The notes: generated by a model not told the origin, from the sequence alone. DNA of 64,000 bases from Cellulosilyticum sp. I15G10I2 (GCF_900095725.1 NZ_FMMP01000006.1:248001-312000), one strand, 5' to 3'. Counted from the stretch's first letter, positions 36,917 through 47,041 are shown. Numbers and translations are program-made.

Positions 36917-37026
36917 AAGGTTAAGCTCCTTTCGTTATCCGCTTATATTAAGCTTATCATAGCAAAAGAATTAAATGAGGTCAATCGACAAAATAAGATT
37001 TTAAGTGAGGTGTTTAAAGGTTTGAC

Positions 37027-37054
37027 TTGACAAAGCACTAATGTATAGTAAAAT
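37027..37054 (+). promoter_or_regulatory. promoter of the pheST operon
   Basis: TTGACA (37027-37032), 16-nt spacer, TAAAAT (37049-37054), just upstream of the T-box leader. Confidence 0.75.
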
Positions 37055-37074
37055 ATATGATAGAATGTCATAAT

Positions 37075-37336
37075 TTAAAAGGCTATGAAGATGCATAGTA
37101 GAAAAATTATATCCTTAATAGAGAGAAGGTATCATTGGCTGTAAGTACCTTAGGTTCTATAATTTTTTGAAATTCACATCTGAGCTTTATTTCTGAATTT
37201 GGAGTAGGAAATAACGGTTGCTACGTTAAAGCTTATGAGTGTTTATACGTGTATATTATAGGACACATATGTATAAAAATCAGGGTGGTATCGCGGAGAG
37301 TTGCTTCGTCCCTTTTATAGGGGCGGAGCTTTTTTA
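37075..37336 (+). promoter_or_regulatory. T-box leader (tRNA-Phe) of pheST
   Basis: The T-box sequence AGGGTGGTATCGCGG is at 37282-37296, followed by terminator arms GCTTCGTCCC (37303-37312) and GGGGCGGAGC (37320-37329) and a T-run. The probable specifier codon is TTC (37173-37175) in the context GAAATTCACATCTGAGC. Uncharged tRNA-Phe should favour the antiterminator and raise pheST expression. Confidence 0.92.
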
Positions 37337-37383
37337 TTTAAAAAACACTTTATCATTTTTATAATCAGAAAGGAGTAATCTCA

Positions 37384-38403
37384 ATGAAAGAACAACTAGA
37401 GCAAATTAAAGTGAGTGCCATAGAGCGTATAGAACAGGTAGATAGCTTAAGTGCACTTGAAGAACTGAGAGTATACTATCTTGGGAAGAAAGGTGAACTT
37501 ACAGCAGTTCTGCGTAATATGAAAGACCTAAGTGCCGAGGAGAGACCTGTTATTGGACAACTTGCTAATATTGTAAGAGAAGAAATTGAAAAGCGTCTTG
37601 TTCTTAAAAAAGGCTTGTTAGAAAACTTAGAACAAAATCAAAAACTGCATGAAGAAACAATAGATATTACTATGCCAGGAAAAGTATTAAGTTATGGGCA
37701 TATGCACCCATTGCAGAAGACACTCGAAGAAATTCAAAATATTTTCTTAGGCATGGGTTATGAAATAATAGATGGACGAGAGGTAGAAACCTCTTATTAT
37801 AACTTTGATGCTCTTAACTTAGGCGAAGAACATCCTGCACGTGATGAACAAGATACTTTTTATATTACAAATAATATCGTATTAAGAACAGCTACCTCTC
37901 CAGTACAAGTGCATACCATGGAAACACAAGGACTTCCTATTCGTATGATTGCACCAGGGCGCGTTTATCGCTCAGATGAAGTAGATGCGACACACTCACC
38001 AGTATTTCATCAAATAGAAGGATTAGTTATCGATAAAAACATAACTTTTGGAGATCTAAAAGGCGTTTTAGCAGAATTTGCAAAGGCGCTTTTTGGAGAT
38101 AAAGTACAAGTGAAATTCAGACCGCATTATTTTCCGTTTACAGAGCCTAGTGCTGAAGCAGATGTAAGTTGCGTAATGTGTGGGGGTAAAGGCTGTAATG
38201 TGTGCAAAGGAACTGGTTGGATAGAGGTTTTAGGTTGTGGGATGGTACACCCAAAAGTACTTGAGATGGCAGGCATTGATCCAAATGAATACTCGGGATT
38301 TGCATTTGGTATGGGTCTTGAACGTCTAACAATGCTTAAATATAATATCAATGATTTAAGACTATTCTATGAAAATGATATACGTTTCCTATCACAATTC
38401 TAG
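37384..38403 (+). CDS. pheS: phenylalanyl-tRNA synthetase alpha subunit
   Basis: Catalytic subunit of the alpha2-beta2 enzyme that charges tRNA-Phe. The 339-residue protein has an N-terminal coiled coil (~1-90) and the class II catalytic core with motif 2 region [19 protein letters not shown], a zinc-like Cys cluster ([17 protein letters not shown]) and motif 3 [23 protein letters not shown] lies before ATG 37384. It is followed 23 nt later by pheT and controlled by the T-box leader. Confidence 0.97.
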   Translation: MKEQLEQIKVSAIERIEQVDSLSALEELRVYYLGKKGELTAVLRNMKDLSAEERPVIGQLANIVREEIEKRLVLKKGLLENLEQNQKLHEETIDITMPGKVLSYGHMHPLQKTLEEIQNIFLGMGYEIIDGREVETSYYNFDALNLGEEHPARDEQDTFYITNNIVLRTATSPVQVHTMETQGLPIRMIAPGRVYRSDEVDATHSPVFHQIEGLVIDKNITFGDLKGVLAEFAKALFGDKVQVKFRPHYFPFTEPSAEADVSCVMCGGKGCNVCKGTGWIEVLGCGMVHPKVLEMAGIDPNEYSGFAFGMGLERLTMLKYNINDLRLFYENDIRFLSQF

Positions 38404-38426
38404 GACAAAGGAAAGGAGAAAATAAA

Positions 38427-40814
38427 ATGAATGTACCAATGTCATGGCTTAAACAATATGTAGATATAGATGTAGATCTTAAGACTTTTGAAGATCGGAT
38501 GACGATGTCTGGATCAAAAGTTGAAGCAGTAGAAGAAAGCGGTAAAGAGATTACAAAGGTAGTAGCAGGTAAAATCTTAGAAGTAAGTGCGCATCCCAAC
38601 GCAGATAAGCTGCGTATTATGCAAGTTGATGTAGGAGGAGAAAGACCACTTCAGATTGTAACTGCGGCTGACAATGTAGGTCTTGGGGATATCGTTCCTG
38701 TTGCACTGGATGGTGCGACGCTTGCCGGGGGACTTAAAATTAAAGCAGGCAAATTAAGAGGAGAACGCTCAGAAGGAATGTTTTGTTCTGTAGAAGAACT
38801 TGGTTTTGATGAGAAAGATATAGAAGACGCACCACATAATGGTGTTTATATCTTTAAAACGCCTATAGAAATAGGAATGGATGTCAAACCTTACTTTGGT
38901 CTAGGAGAAGTTGTAGTAGAATATGAGGTGACATCTAACAGATCAGATTGTTTTAGTATCCTTGGCATTGCAAGAGAGGCGGCTGCAACTTTTAATAAGC
39001 CTTTTAAGTTTCCGGAAATTACGGTAAAAGAAGTACCTGGAGATGCAAAGAGTATGGCTACAGTCGAGATCAAAAACGATGTGCTATGTCCTAGATATGC
39101 AGCAAGGATCATAAAAAATGTAAAAGTAGGTTCATCTCCTAAATGGCTAAAGGACAGGCTTTTATCAGCAGGACTAAGACCGATCAATAATATTGTAGAT
39201 ATTACAAATTATATGCTTCTTGAATTTGGACAACCTATGCATGCTTTTGATTATGATAAGCTTGCAGGTCACAGCATCATTGTAAGAACAGCAAATGATG
39301 GTGAAAAGATAACCACACTTTTTGGGGATGAGCTCACATTAGATGCATCGATGCTGGTTATTGCAGATCAGGAAAAGGCAGTTGCTATAGCGGGCGTAAT
39401 GGGTGGAGAAGATACAAAAGTTACAGAAGAGACAACGACTATTTTATTTGAATGTGCGAATTTCAGTGGTTATAGTATTCGTCAAACATCAAAAAAACTT
39501 GGACTTAGAAGCGATTCTTCTACTAAATACACAAAAGGACTTGACCCTAACACGATTACATTAGCCCTAGAAAGAGCAGCACAGCTTATTGGTGAAGTTG
39601 GCGCTGGAGAAGTTGTAAGCGGTATTATTGATGTTTATCCAAATGTTAGAAAACCTCTTACTATTGCCTATAACCCGGATTGGATCAATAAGTTTCTAGG
39701 TACAAGTCTATCTGAGGAGGAAATGACAGGTTATTTTAGGGTACTAGAGTTTAAAGTAAATACAGAAACTAAAGAAGTTACAATTCCAACCTTTAGACCT
39801 GATGTGACGATGATGGCTGATTTGGCAGAAGAAGTAGCGAGGCTATATGGCTACGACCGCATTACGCCTACTCTAGAAAGAGGCAAACCAACTATAGGGC
39901 GCAAAAACTTTGAACAAACCGTATGTGACGATATCAGGAACTTTATGAGTATGTATGGTATTCATGGGGCATTAACTTATACCTTTGAAAGTCCAAAAGT
40001 GTTTGATAAGCTAAACATTAATGAAATGAGCAGTCTGAGAAACACTTTAAAGATCACCAATCCTTTAGGGGAAGATTTTAGTATTATGAGAACAACCACA
40101 TTAAATGGTATTCTAAGCTCGCTTGCGACCAACTACAATCGAAGAGTAGAAGAAGCAGCACTTTATGAAATAGGAAAGATTTATCTGATACAAGAAACAA
40201 ATGAATTACCAGAAGAAATCAAAAAGCTTACGATAGGTATGTATGGTAAAGATACAGATTTCTTTACGCTTAAGGGTGTTATTGAGTCTTTATTGAAAAA
40301 ACTCCATATTACAAATAGTGAGGTTATTAGAAATACTGAACTTGAATTTATGCACCCAGGAAGATGTGCAAGCCTTGTAATAGGCGGTAAAGAGACAGGG
40401 TTCTTTGGAGAGATACATCCACAAACCGCAAAAAATTATGAATTAGATGTTAAAACTTATGTTGCAGAAATAGATCTTAGTGCATTGCTTGAAAATATTA
40501 ATCAAGATATTACTTTTAAACCACTTCCTAAATATCCATCTACCACAAGAGATATTGCGATGCTTGTTAAAGAAGAGATATTAGTAGGTACTATTGAAAA
40601 AACGATTAAAGAACGTGGCAGTAAACTGCTTGAAAATGTAAAACTTTTCGATGTTTATCAAGGTAAACAAATAGAAGAGGGCTATAAATCAGTAGCTTAT
40701 AAACTCATTTTTAGAGCAGAAGACAGAACTTTAACAGATGAAGAAGTTCAAAAAGTTATGAAAAAAATCCTGACCGGACTTGAAACAAACTGTGAAGCCA
40801 AACTAAGAGATTAG
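38427..40814 (+). CDS. pheT: phenylalanyl-tRNA synthetase beta subunit
   Basis: Large subunit of phenylalanyl-tRNA synthetase, which binds tRNA and edits Tyr-tRNA-Phe. The 795-residue protein has the tRNA-binding OB fold (~40-150, HPNADKLRIMQVDVG), the B3/B4 editing domain (~200-400, PINNIVDITNYML), the B5 domain, a catalytic-like core and the C-terminal ferredoxin-like anticodon-binding domain (PKYPSTTRDIAMLV, from ~700). Length is normal. AAAGGAG precedes ATG 38427. The operon ends at the terminator directly after. Confidence 0.97.
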   Translation: MNVPMSWLKQYVDIDVDLKTFEDRMTMSGSKVEAVEESGKEITKVVAGKILEVSAHPNADKLRIMQVDVGGERPLQIVTAADNVGLGDIVPVALDGATLAGGLKIKAGKLRGERSEGMFCSVEELGFDEKDIEDAPHNGVYIFKTPIEIGMDVKPYFGLGEVVVEYEVTSNRSDCFSILGIAREAAATFNKPFKFPEITVKEVPGDAKSMATVEIKNDVLCPRYAARIIKNVKVGSSPKWLKDRLLSAGLRPINNIVDITNYMLLEFGQPMHAFDYDKLAGHSIIVRTANDGEKITTLFGDELTLDASMLVIADQEKAVAIAGVMGGEDTKVTEETTTILFECANFSGYSIRQTSKKLGLRSDSSTKYTKGLDPNTITLALERAAQLIGEVGAGEVVSGIIDVYPNVRKPLTIAYNPDWINKFLGTSLSEEEMTGYFRVLEFKVNTETKEVTIPTFRPDVTMMADLAEEVARLYGYDRITPTLERGKPTIGRKNFEQTVCDDIRNFMSMYGIHGALTYTFESPKVFDKLNINEMSSLRNTLKITNPLGEDFSIMRTTTLNGILSSLATNYNRRVEEAALYEIGKIYLIQETNELPEEIKKLTIGMYGKDTDFFTLKGVIESLLKKLHITNSEVIRNTELEFMHPGRCASLVIGGKETGFFGEIHPQTAKNYELDVKTYVAEIDLSALLENINQDITFKPLPKYPSTTRDIAMLVKEEILVGTIEKTIKERGSKLLENVKLFDVYQGKQIEEGYKSVAYKLIFRAEDRTLTDEEVQKVMKKILTGLETNCEAKLRD

Positions 40815-40817
40815 CCC

Positions 40818-40851
40818 AAAAGATATCAGTCAACAGACTGATATCTTTTAA
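40818..40851 (+). terminator. intrinsic terminator of pheST
   Basis: A perfect 14-bp stem (40818-40831 and 40836-40849) with a 4-nt loop and a T-rich end. Confidence 0.85.
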
Positions 40852-40882
40852 TTTCTATACATACAAATTCTTTGTTTAGGTG

Positions 40883-40923
40883 TATAATATGTATATTGTT
40901 GTAAGGGAGAAAACAATATACAT
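40883..40923 (+). promoter_or_regulatory. promoter -10 and hairpin preceding the alcohol dehydrogenase leader
   Basis: TATAAT at 40883-40888 has no clear -35. A perfect 12-bp inverted repeat (40889-40900 and 40912-40923) follows at the expected transcript start, and its second arm overlaps the beginning of repeat copy 1. Confidence 0.45.
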
Positions 40924-41030
40924 TTCACATCTTTAAATTTTAGTTATCATAATAATACGTGATGTGAAATCATACTGAGTAACAACATAATCGTAATGAA
41001 TAACTTAAAGTTATATATTGTTTCTCTATA
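40917..41030 (+). repeat. structured ~115-nt repeat, copy 1 (upstream of the alcohol dehydrogenase)
   Basis: This segment is nearly the same, with one 1-nt gap and scattered substitutions, as 42238-42352. It folds into two parts: ATTTCACA...TGTGAAAT, and AACAACAT...ATATTGTT enclosing ATAACTT-AAGTTAT. It ends TTTCTCTATA. In this copy it would form most of the alcohol dehydrogenase 5' leader. Confidence 0.8.
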
Positions 41031-41063
41031 ATAATATAAGTAAATATAAAAGGAGAGAAATGA

Positions 41064-42230
41064 ATGATTAATTTCACTTATTATAATCCAGCTAAGATTA
41101 TCTTTGGACGTAATACAGAGCAAGAAGTAAGTGTTGAAGTGGCAAAGTATGGTAAAAAAGTACTTTTACATTATGGTGGAGGAACGATTAAAAAGATAGG
41201 TGTATATGATAAGGTAGTTAATGCCCTAAAAGCCCAAGGGATTGAATTTATTGAACTCGGCGGTGTTATGCCTAATCCTAAACTTTCTCTTATTCAAGAA
41301 GGTATTAAGCTTTGCCGCGAACACCAAGTTGACTTTATTTTAGCTGTTGGCGGTGGCAGTACTATTGACTCCGCTAAAGCGATAGCTGTAGGGGTGCCGT
41401 ATGAAGGCGATGTATGGGATTTCTATATGAATGGGATGCAGGCAAAAGAAGCACTTCCAATAGGGGTTATATTGACTATTCCGGCTGCAGGTTCAGAGTC
41501 ATCAGACAGCTCAGTTGTGACTAAAGAAGAAGGCGAATTAAAAAGATATTATGGTACACATCTTATGATTCCAAAATTTGCAATACTTAATCCAGAGACC
41601 ACATGTTATTTGCCAGACTATCAAACAGCTTGCGGTGCGTCAGATATTATTGCCCATTTAATGGAAAGATATTTTACCCAAGTTGACCATGTGGATTTTA
41701 CAGATCGTATGATAGAAGCCACCCTAAAGACAATGTTCAGTTATGCGCCGCTTGCTCTATTAGAGCCTCAAAATTATGATTACCGTGCAGAAATCATGTG
41801 GGCAGGAACGATTGCACATAATAACCTTTTGAATACAGGTAGAATTGGAGATTGGGCATCTCATGATATTGAACACGAAATAAGCGGCATTTATGATATA
41901 GCACACGGGGCAGGGCTTTCAATTGTTTTTCCTGCTTGGATGAAATACGTTTATAACGAAAATCAAGATAGATTCGTGCAGTTTGCAACCAGAGTAATGA
42001 ATGTAGACTTTGCTATGGATCAAAAAGAGATGATTATTGAAGAAGGTATAAGAAGATTAGAATCTTTTTATGTTAAGCTCGGCCTTCCAGTGAGATTATC
42101 AGATATAGATATTCATGAAGATAGACTTCAAGAAATGGCAGATAAAACTGTTCTTGGAAGAGGAACAGTTGGGAATTTTAAAAAACTTACAGCAGACGAT
42201 GTGTATGAAATACTTAAATTAGCACTATAA
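41064..42230 (+). CDS. iron-containing alcohol dehydrogenase (NAD(P)H-dependent butanol dehydrogenase type)
   Basis: Reduces aldehydes to alcohols in fermentation; the sequence is of the BdhA/B-YugJ group. The 388-residue protein has the nucleotide-binding GGGS (96-99, AVGGGSTIDSAKAIA) and the four iron ligands Asp194, His198, His267 and His281 (GASDIIAHLMERYF, ASHDIEHEISGIYDIAHGAGL). AAAGGAGAG precedes ATG 41064. It is a single gene flanked on both sides by copies of a ~115-nt structured repeat, and followed by a terminator after the second copy. Confidence 0.92.
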   Translation: MINFTYYNPAKIIFGRNTEQEVSVEVAKYGKKVLLHYGGGTIKKIGVYDKVVNALKAQGIEFIELGGVMPNPKLSLIQEGIKLCREHQVDFILAVGGGSTIDSAKAIAVGVPYEGDVWDFYMNGMQAKEALPIGVILTIPAAGSESSDSSVVTKEEGELKRYYGTHLMIPKFAILNPETTCYLPDYQTACGASDIIAHLMERYFTQVDHVDFTDRMIEATLKTMFSYAPLALLEPQNYDYRAEIMWAGTIAHNNLLNTGRIGDWASHDIEHEISGIYDIAHGAGLSIVFPAWMKYVYNENQDRFVQFATRVMNVDFAMDQKEMIIEEGIRRLESFYVKLGLPVRLSDIDIHEDRLQEMADKTVLGRGTVGNFKKLTADDVYEILKLAL

Positions 42231-42237
42231 AAGTGTA

Positions 42238-42352
42238 TATAGATTTCACAGCTTTAAATTTTAGTTATGCACAGTAATATGTGATGTGAAATCATTCTGA
42301 AAAACAACATTATAGTAATGAATAACGTGGCCTTATATGTTGTTTCTCTATA
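42238..42352 (+). repeat. structured ~115-nt repeat, copy 2 (downstream of the alcohol dehydrogenase)
   Basis: Partner of 40917-41030 in the same orientation. The first stem extends to 9 bp here (GATTTCACA/TGTGAAATC) and the second is perfect where copy 1 has a mismatch (AACAACAT/ATGTTGTT). Most of the length is identical, including CTTTAAATTTTAGTTAT, GTAATGAATAAC and TTGTTTCTCTATA. It lies at the 3' end of the transcript, right before the terminator. Confidence 0.8.
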
Positions 42353-42353
42353 T

Positions 42354-42390
42354 AAAAGCAGTAAGGAAGCAACTTTCTTACTGCTTTTTA
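42354..42390 (+). terminator. intrinsic terminator after the alcohol dehydrogenase unit
   Basis: AAAAGCAGTAAG (42354-42365) pairs with CTTACTGCTTTT (42377-42388), followed by T's. Confidence 0.85.
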
Positions 42391-42455
42391 GAAAATAGAG
42401 GTATTTTAGAGAGGATACTTCATTAAACATTTAGGAGAAAGGAGCTAAATAGTCT

Positions 42456-45400
42456 ATGACAAATGAATTTGTTCATTTACATGTGCATACAGAATACAGC
42501 CTTTTAGATGGCTCAGCCAAAATAAATGACCTCCTAGATCGGGCGAAGGAACTTGAAATGAATGCTCTTGCCATTACAGATCATGGGGCTATGTATGGGG
42601 TTGTTGATTTTTATAAAGCAGCACATAAAAGAAATATTAAGCCTATTATTGGATGTGAAGTTTATTTAGCTTCCAGAACGCGCTTTGATAAAGAACCTAT
42701 GGACTTAAGTTCTTATCATCTTGTACTTTTAGCAGAAAACAACATAGGGTATCAAAATCTAATTAAAATGGTTTCATTAGGCTTTACAGAAGGATTTTAT
42801 CGTAAGCCTCGTATAGATTTTAATTTATTAAAAGAGCATCATGAGGGTCTGATTGCCTTAGGGGCATGTCTTGCGGGACCTGTAAGCCGCAAACTTCTCC
42901 GGGATGAATACGAAGCGGCAAAAGAAACAGCGATGCTTTTAAGAAATATTATGGGAGAAGATCATTTTTTCTTAGAGCTGCAAGATCATGGGATGAAAGA
43001 GCAGCAAAAAGTTAACCAACAGACCCTAAGACTTGCAGATGAATTAAACCTAAAGATGGTAGTTACCAATGATGTACATTATATTAGAGCTGAAGATGCC
43101 AATCCCCATGAAGTGCTTTTATGTATTCAAACAGGTAAAACAATGCAGGATACAGATCGCATGATTTATGAGGGTGGACAGTATTATCTTAAAAGCATAG
43201 AGGAAATGCAAAGACTTTTTCCTTATGCGAAAGAGGCATTAATAAATACAGCTCAAATCGCTGAGCGCTGCAATGTAACTTTTGATTTTCATGAGCTTAA
43301 ATTACCGAGCTTTGATGTGCCAGACAATGTCACCCCAGAAGACTACTTAAGAAAAATATGCTACGAGGGACTCAAAAATAGGTATCAGCCCGTAACCGAG
43401 CTTTTAAAGGATCGATTAGAGTATGAGCTTGATATTATTATTCAAATGGGATTTGTAGATTACTTTTTAATAGTAGGAGACTTTATAAGCTATGCTAAGA
43501 CCCATGATATTCCCGTAGGTCCAGGAAGAGGTTCGGCTGCTGGCAGTATAGTGGCTTATACGCTGGAGATCACAAATATTGATCCTATTAAATATAATCT
43601 TCTTTTTGAACGGTTTCTAAATCCAGAACGCGTAAGCATGCCAGATATTGATATCGACTTTTGCTATGAAAGAAGACAAGAGGTTATAGACTACGTTATT
43701 GAAAAATATGGTGAAGATCGTGTAGCACAGATTATTACTTTCGGGACTATGGCTGCAAGAGCGGCTATAAGAGATGTGGGACGGGCTGTTAATATGCCTT
43801 ATCAAGAGGTTGACCGCATAGCAAAAATGATTCCAAATGAACTTAAAATTACAATTGATAGAGCACTTGAAATGAATGAAGAATTACGAGAACTTTATCA
43901 AACTGATGAAGCAGTTAAATATCTTTTAGATACTTCCAGAAAATTAGAAGGGCTGCCAAGACATTCGTCCATGCATGCTGCGGGGGTAGTGATTTCAAAA
44001 AAACCTGTTGTAGAATATGTACCGCTTAATGCAAGTGACGGCGCCATTACAACACAATTTCCAATGACGACCCTTGAAGAATTAGGACTGTTAAAAATGG
44101 ACTTTTTAGGACTTAGAACCCTTACTGTTATCGATAATGCAGTCAAGCTTATTAAGAAAAATCATCATATCCATTTAGACATAGAAAAAATTGATGAAGA
44201 GGATAAGGAAGTCTATGAACTTATAGCATCAGGAAGCACAGATGGTATTTTCCAACTTGAAAGTGCAGGGATGAAAAGCTTTATGAAGGAGCTTGCACCG
44301 ACGAGTATGGAAGATATTATAGCTGGAATATCCCTATACCGACCAGGGCCTATGGATTTTATTCCTAAATATGTAGCAGGAAAAAAAGATGCTTCTAGTA
44401 TTACCTATACTCACCCTAGTCTCGAACCTATTCTTAAAAATACTTATGGGTGTATTGTTTATCAAGAGCAAGTTATGCAAATCGTAAGAGATCTTGCTGG
44501 ATATAGTTTAGGAAGAAGTGACCTCTTAAGACGTGCTATGAGTAAAAAGAAATCAGATGTGATGCAAAAAGAGCAAGAGATCTTTTTATATGGGGATGGT
44601 GAGAGTGTACCCGGTTGTATTAAAAGAGGTATTCCTAAAGAAGTAGCAGAAAAAATATTTGAGGATATGGTGGATTTTGCAAAATATGCATTTAATAAAT
44701 CACATGCAGCAGCCTATGCCATCGTTGCTTATCAGACAGCTTATTTAAAAACGTATTATAAAGTTGAATTTATGGCGGCACTTATGACGTCGGTAATGGA
44801 TGCTTCCCATAAAATAACAAACTATATTGACAGCTGCAAGCGGATGAACATCATGGTAAAGGCACCTGATATTAATAGTGGTTTTGCATACTTTGATGCA
44901 AAAGATAATGCGATAATCTACGGACTTGCAGCGATTAAGAATGTAGGGAAAAACGTTATTGACCGTATTGTTGAAGAACGAGAAAAACAAGGGGAATTTA
45001 AGAGTCTTACAGATTTTTATAATCGCATGGAGGCTAAAGATACTAATAAAAGAAGTATAGAAAGCCTTATACTAGCAGGGGCTTTTGACTCATTTGGGGG
45101 GAAACGCAGTCAATATATGGCGGTCTATAAACAAATAGCAAATGGCATCTCCCTTAGTAAAAAGAATAATGTTGCAGGACAAATAGATCTGTTTGCTTTA
45201 AATAGTGAAGACAAGCTAGAAGATAAAGATCATTTGCCGCTTATCGATGAATTTGACATGAAAGACTTATTAAACTATGAAAAAGAAGTATTAGGGATCT
45301 ATTTAAGCGGGCACCCTTTAGATAAAGTAAGAGATTTACTTGAACGATATATTTCTATTAAAAGCAGTGACTTAGAATATAAGGAAGACGAGGAAGATGG

Positions 45401-45908
45401 GGTTGCAGATGGTCAGAGAGTTATTGCAGGCGGTATCTTAGTTGATAAACGTATTATTTTCACAAAAACAAATAAAAAAATGGCTTTTCTTACGCTTGAA
45501 GATACACTGGGAACAATGGAAGTTATCATATTTCCTACACTTTATGATCAATTTAGTCAGTATGATGAAGAAAGTGTCTTTATAGCTAAAGGCAGAATAT
45601 CAATTAAAGAAGAAACAACGGCTGTTATTCTTGCTGATGAGATAACAACACTTGAAGATATTTTAAATCCTGTTTTGCGTAATACGATACTATTACGTTT
45701 AGATGAGACAATGCGTACAAGGGAAATCAGAGAAAAATTAGTACACATATTTAATAAATATAGAGGGAAAACTAAAATTATAGTAGAGAATGTAGAAGAT
45801 GGCGTACGAAAACCGTTTCCAGATAGATATAATGTCCATATTACTGATAAACTTATGCAAGAATTAGTAAATTTATTAGGTGAAAAAGCTATTGTGATCC
45901 ATCAATAA
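42456..45908 (+). CDS. dnaE: DNA polymerase III alpha subunit, DnaE type
   Basis: Replicative polymerase of the C family, 1150 residues. An N-terminal PHP domain (LHVHTEYSLLDGSAKI) is followed by the polymerase core with catalytic aspartates in MPDIDIDF (Asp399 and Asp401, with Asp397 nearby) and GPGRGSAAGSIVAY, then a helix-hairpin-helix region and a C-terminal OB fold (~985-1060, FLTLEDTLGTMEVIIFP). No exonuclease insertion is present, so this is the DnaE form and not PolC, which low-GC Firmicutes usually also carry. AGAAAGGAG precedes ATG 42456. Confidence 0.97.
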   Translation: MTNEFVHLHVHTEYSLLDGSAKINDLLDRAKELEMNALAITDHGAMYGVVDFYKAAHKRNIKPIIGCEVYLASRTRFDKEPMDLSSYHLVLLAENNIGYQNLIKMVSLGFTEGFYRKPRIDFNLLKEHHEGLIALGACLAGPVSRKLLRDEYEAAKETAMLLRNIMGEDHFFLELQDHGMKEQQKVNQQTLRLADELNLKMVVTNDVHYIRAEDANPHEVLLCIQTGKTMQDTDRMIYEGGQYYLKSIEEMQRLFPYAKEALINTAQIAERCNVTFDFHELKLPSFDVPDNVTPEDYLRKICYEGLKNRYQPVTELLKDRLEYELDIIIQMGFVDYFLIVGDFISYAKTHDIPVGPGRGSAAGSIVAYTLEITNIDPIKYNLLFERFLNPERVSMPDIDIDFCYERRQEVIDYVIEKYGEDRVAQIITFGTMAARAAIRDVGRAVNMPYQEVDRIAKMIPNELKITIDRALEMNEELRELYQTDEAVKYLLDTSRKLEGLPRHSSMHAAGVVISKKPVVEYVPLNASDGAITTQFPMTTLEELGLLKMDFLGLRTLTVIDNAVKLIKKNHHIHLDIEKIDEEDKEVYELIASGSTDGIFQLESAGMKSFMKELAPTSMEDIIAGISLYRPGPMDFIPKYVAGKKDASSITYTHPSLEPILKNTYGCIVYQEQVMQIVRDLAGYSLGRSDLLRRAMSKKKSDVMQKEQEIFLYGDGESVPGCIKRGIPKEVAEKIFEDMVDFAKYAFNKSHAAAYAIVAYQTAYLKTYYKVEFMAALMTSVMDASHKITNYIDSCKRMNIMVKAPDINSGFAYFDAKDNAIIYGLAAIKNVGKNVIDRIVEEREKQGEFKSLTDFYNRMEAKDTNKRSIESLILAGAFDSFGGKRSQYMAVYKQIANGISLSKKNNVAGQIDLFALNSEDKLEDKDHLPLIDEFDMKDLLNYEKEVLGIYLSGHPLDKVRDLLERYISIKSSDLEYKEDEEDGVADGQRVIAGGILVDKRIIFTKTNKKMAFLTLEDTLGTMEVIIFPTLYDQFSQYDEESVFIAKGRISIKEETTAVILADEITTLEDILNPVLRNTILLRLDETMRTREIREKLVHIFNKYRGKTKIIVENVEDGVRKPFPDRYNVHITDKLMQELVNLLGEKAIVIHQ

Positions 45909-46069
45909 AAAGAAAATATTGCTATTTAAAAGAGATTTAAGTAAAATAAAGAAGATTGAAAGAGAAGATGAAAAACCTAATCTACATGATTAAATAGTTT
46001 GTATGAACTATTATGAAGCCAAAATAATAGGATACAAATAATTAAAAACAACCATAGGGGGTTATTTTG

Positions 46070-47041
46070 ATGAGTAATAAAGTAGGTACAATAGGTGTAT
46101 TAACAAGTGGAGGAGACGCTCCAGGAATGAATGCAGCCATACGTGCAGTTGTAAGAGTAGGTATTGCAAGAGGCATAAAAGTTATGGGCATACAAAAGGG
46201 TTATAATGGTCTTTTATCAGGAGATGTACGTGAGCTTACAGCTAGAAGCGTATCAGATACGGTTCAACGAGGAGGAACTATTCTTCAAACAGCACGTTGT
46301 CTAGAGTTTCTTAAGCCAGAAGGGCAGCAAAGAGGCGCAGATATGTGTAAAGTATTTGGCATAGATGGTTTAGTTGTTATTGGCGGAGACGGATCTTTTC
46401 AAGGTGCTGAGAAACTCGCTAATTTAGGCATTAACACCATTGGTGTACCAGGTACAATTGACCTTGATATAGCTTGTACAGACTATACAATTGGGTTTGA
46501 TACAGCAGTTAATACCGCTATGGATGCTATTAATAAAATACGTGATACATCAACTTCCCATGAAAGATGCTCTATAGTTGAGGTTATGGGAAGAAATGCA
46601 GGGTATATCGCACTATGGTGTGGCATTAGTTCAGGGGCAGAGCTCGTGCTTATTCCTGAAAAACCTAGAATGTCTGATGAAGAAATCATTAAAATTATTC
46701 TAGAAAATAAAAATGTTGGTAAGAAGAATTTCATTATTATCATTGCAGAAGGTATAGGAGGTTCGGAAAAACTTGCTAAAAAGATTCAGCAAATAACGGG
46801 TATTGAGTCAAGAGCAACAATACTTGGACACCTTCAAAGAGGGGGCTCTCCAAGTGCAGTTGATCGTATCCATGCCTCAATGATGGGTGCAAAAGCCGTA
46901 GACCTGCTTTGTGAAGGGAAGGCTAAAAGAGTAGTTGCCTATGTTAAAGGACAGTATGTAGATTATGATATTAATGAAGCATTAGCGATGCAAAAAGATA
47001 TTGATGAATATATGTATGAGGTAAGCAATTTACTTGTATAA
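46070..47041 (+). CDS. pfkA: ATP-dependent 6-phosphofructokinase
   Basis: Commits fructose 6-phosphate to glycolysis using ATP. From ATG 46070 the protein has 323 residues, the usual bacterial length. It shows GVLTSGGDAPGMNAAIRA, GGDGS at 105-109 (the Gly108 of ATP-type enzymes), PGTIDLD at 127-133 with the base Asp131, and EVMGRNAGYIAL. The usual Asn of PGTIDND is Leu132 here. The TTG at 46067 is rejected in favour of ATG 46070 behind AGGGGG. Pyruvate kinase follows after 21 nt, so the two probably form a glycolytic operon. Confidence 0.95.
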   Translation: MSNKVGTIGVLTSGGDAPGMNAAIRAVVRVGIARGIKVMGIQKGYNGLLSGDVRELTARSVSDTVQRGGTILQTARCLEFLKPEGQQRGADMCKVFGIDGLVVIGGDGSFQGAEKLANLGINTIGVPGTIDLDIACTDYTIGFDTAVNTAMDAINKIRDTSTSHERCSIVEVMGRNAGYIALWCGISSGAELVLIPEKPRMSDEEIIKIILENKNVGKKNFIIIIAEGIGGSEKLAKKIQQITGIESRATILGHLQRGGSPSAVDRIHASMMGAKAVDLLCEGKAKRVVAYVKGQYVDYDINEALAMQKDIDEYMYEVSNLLV

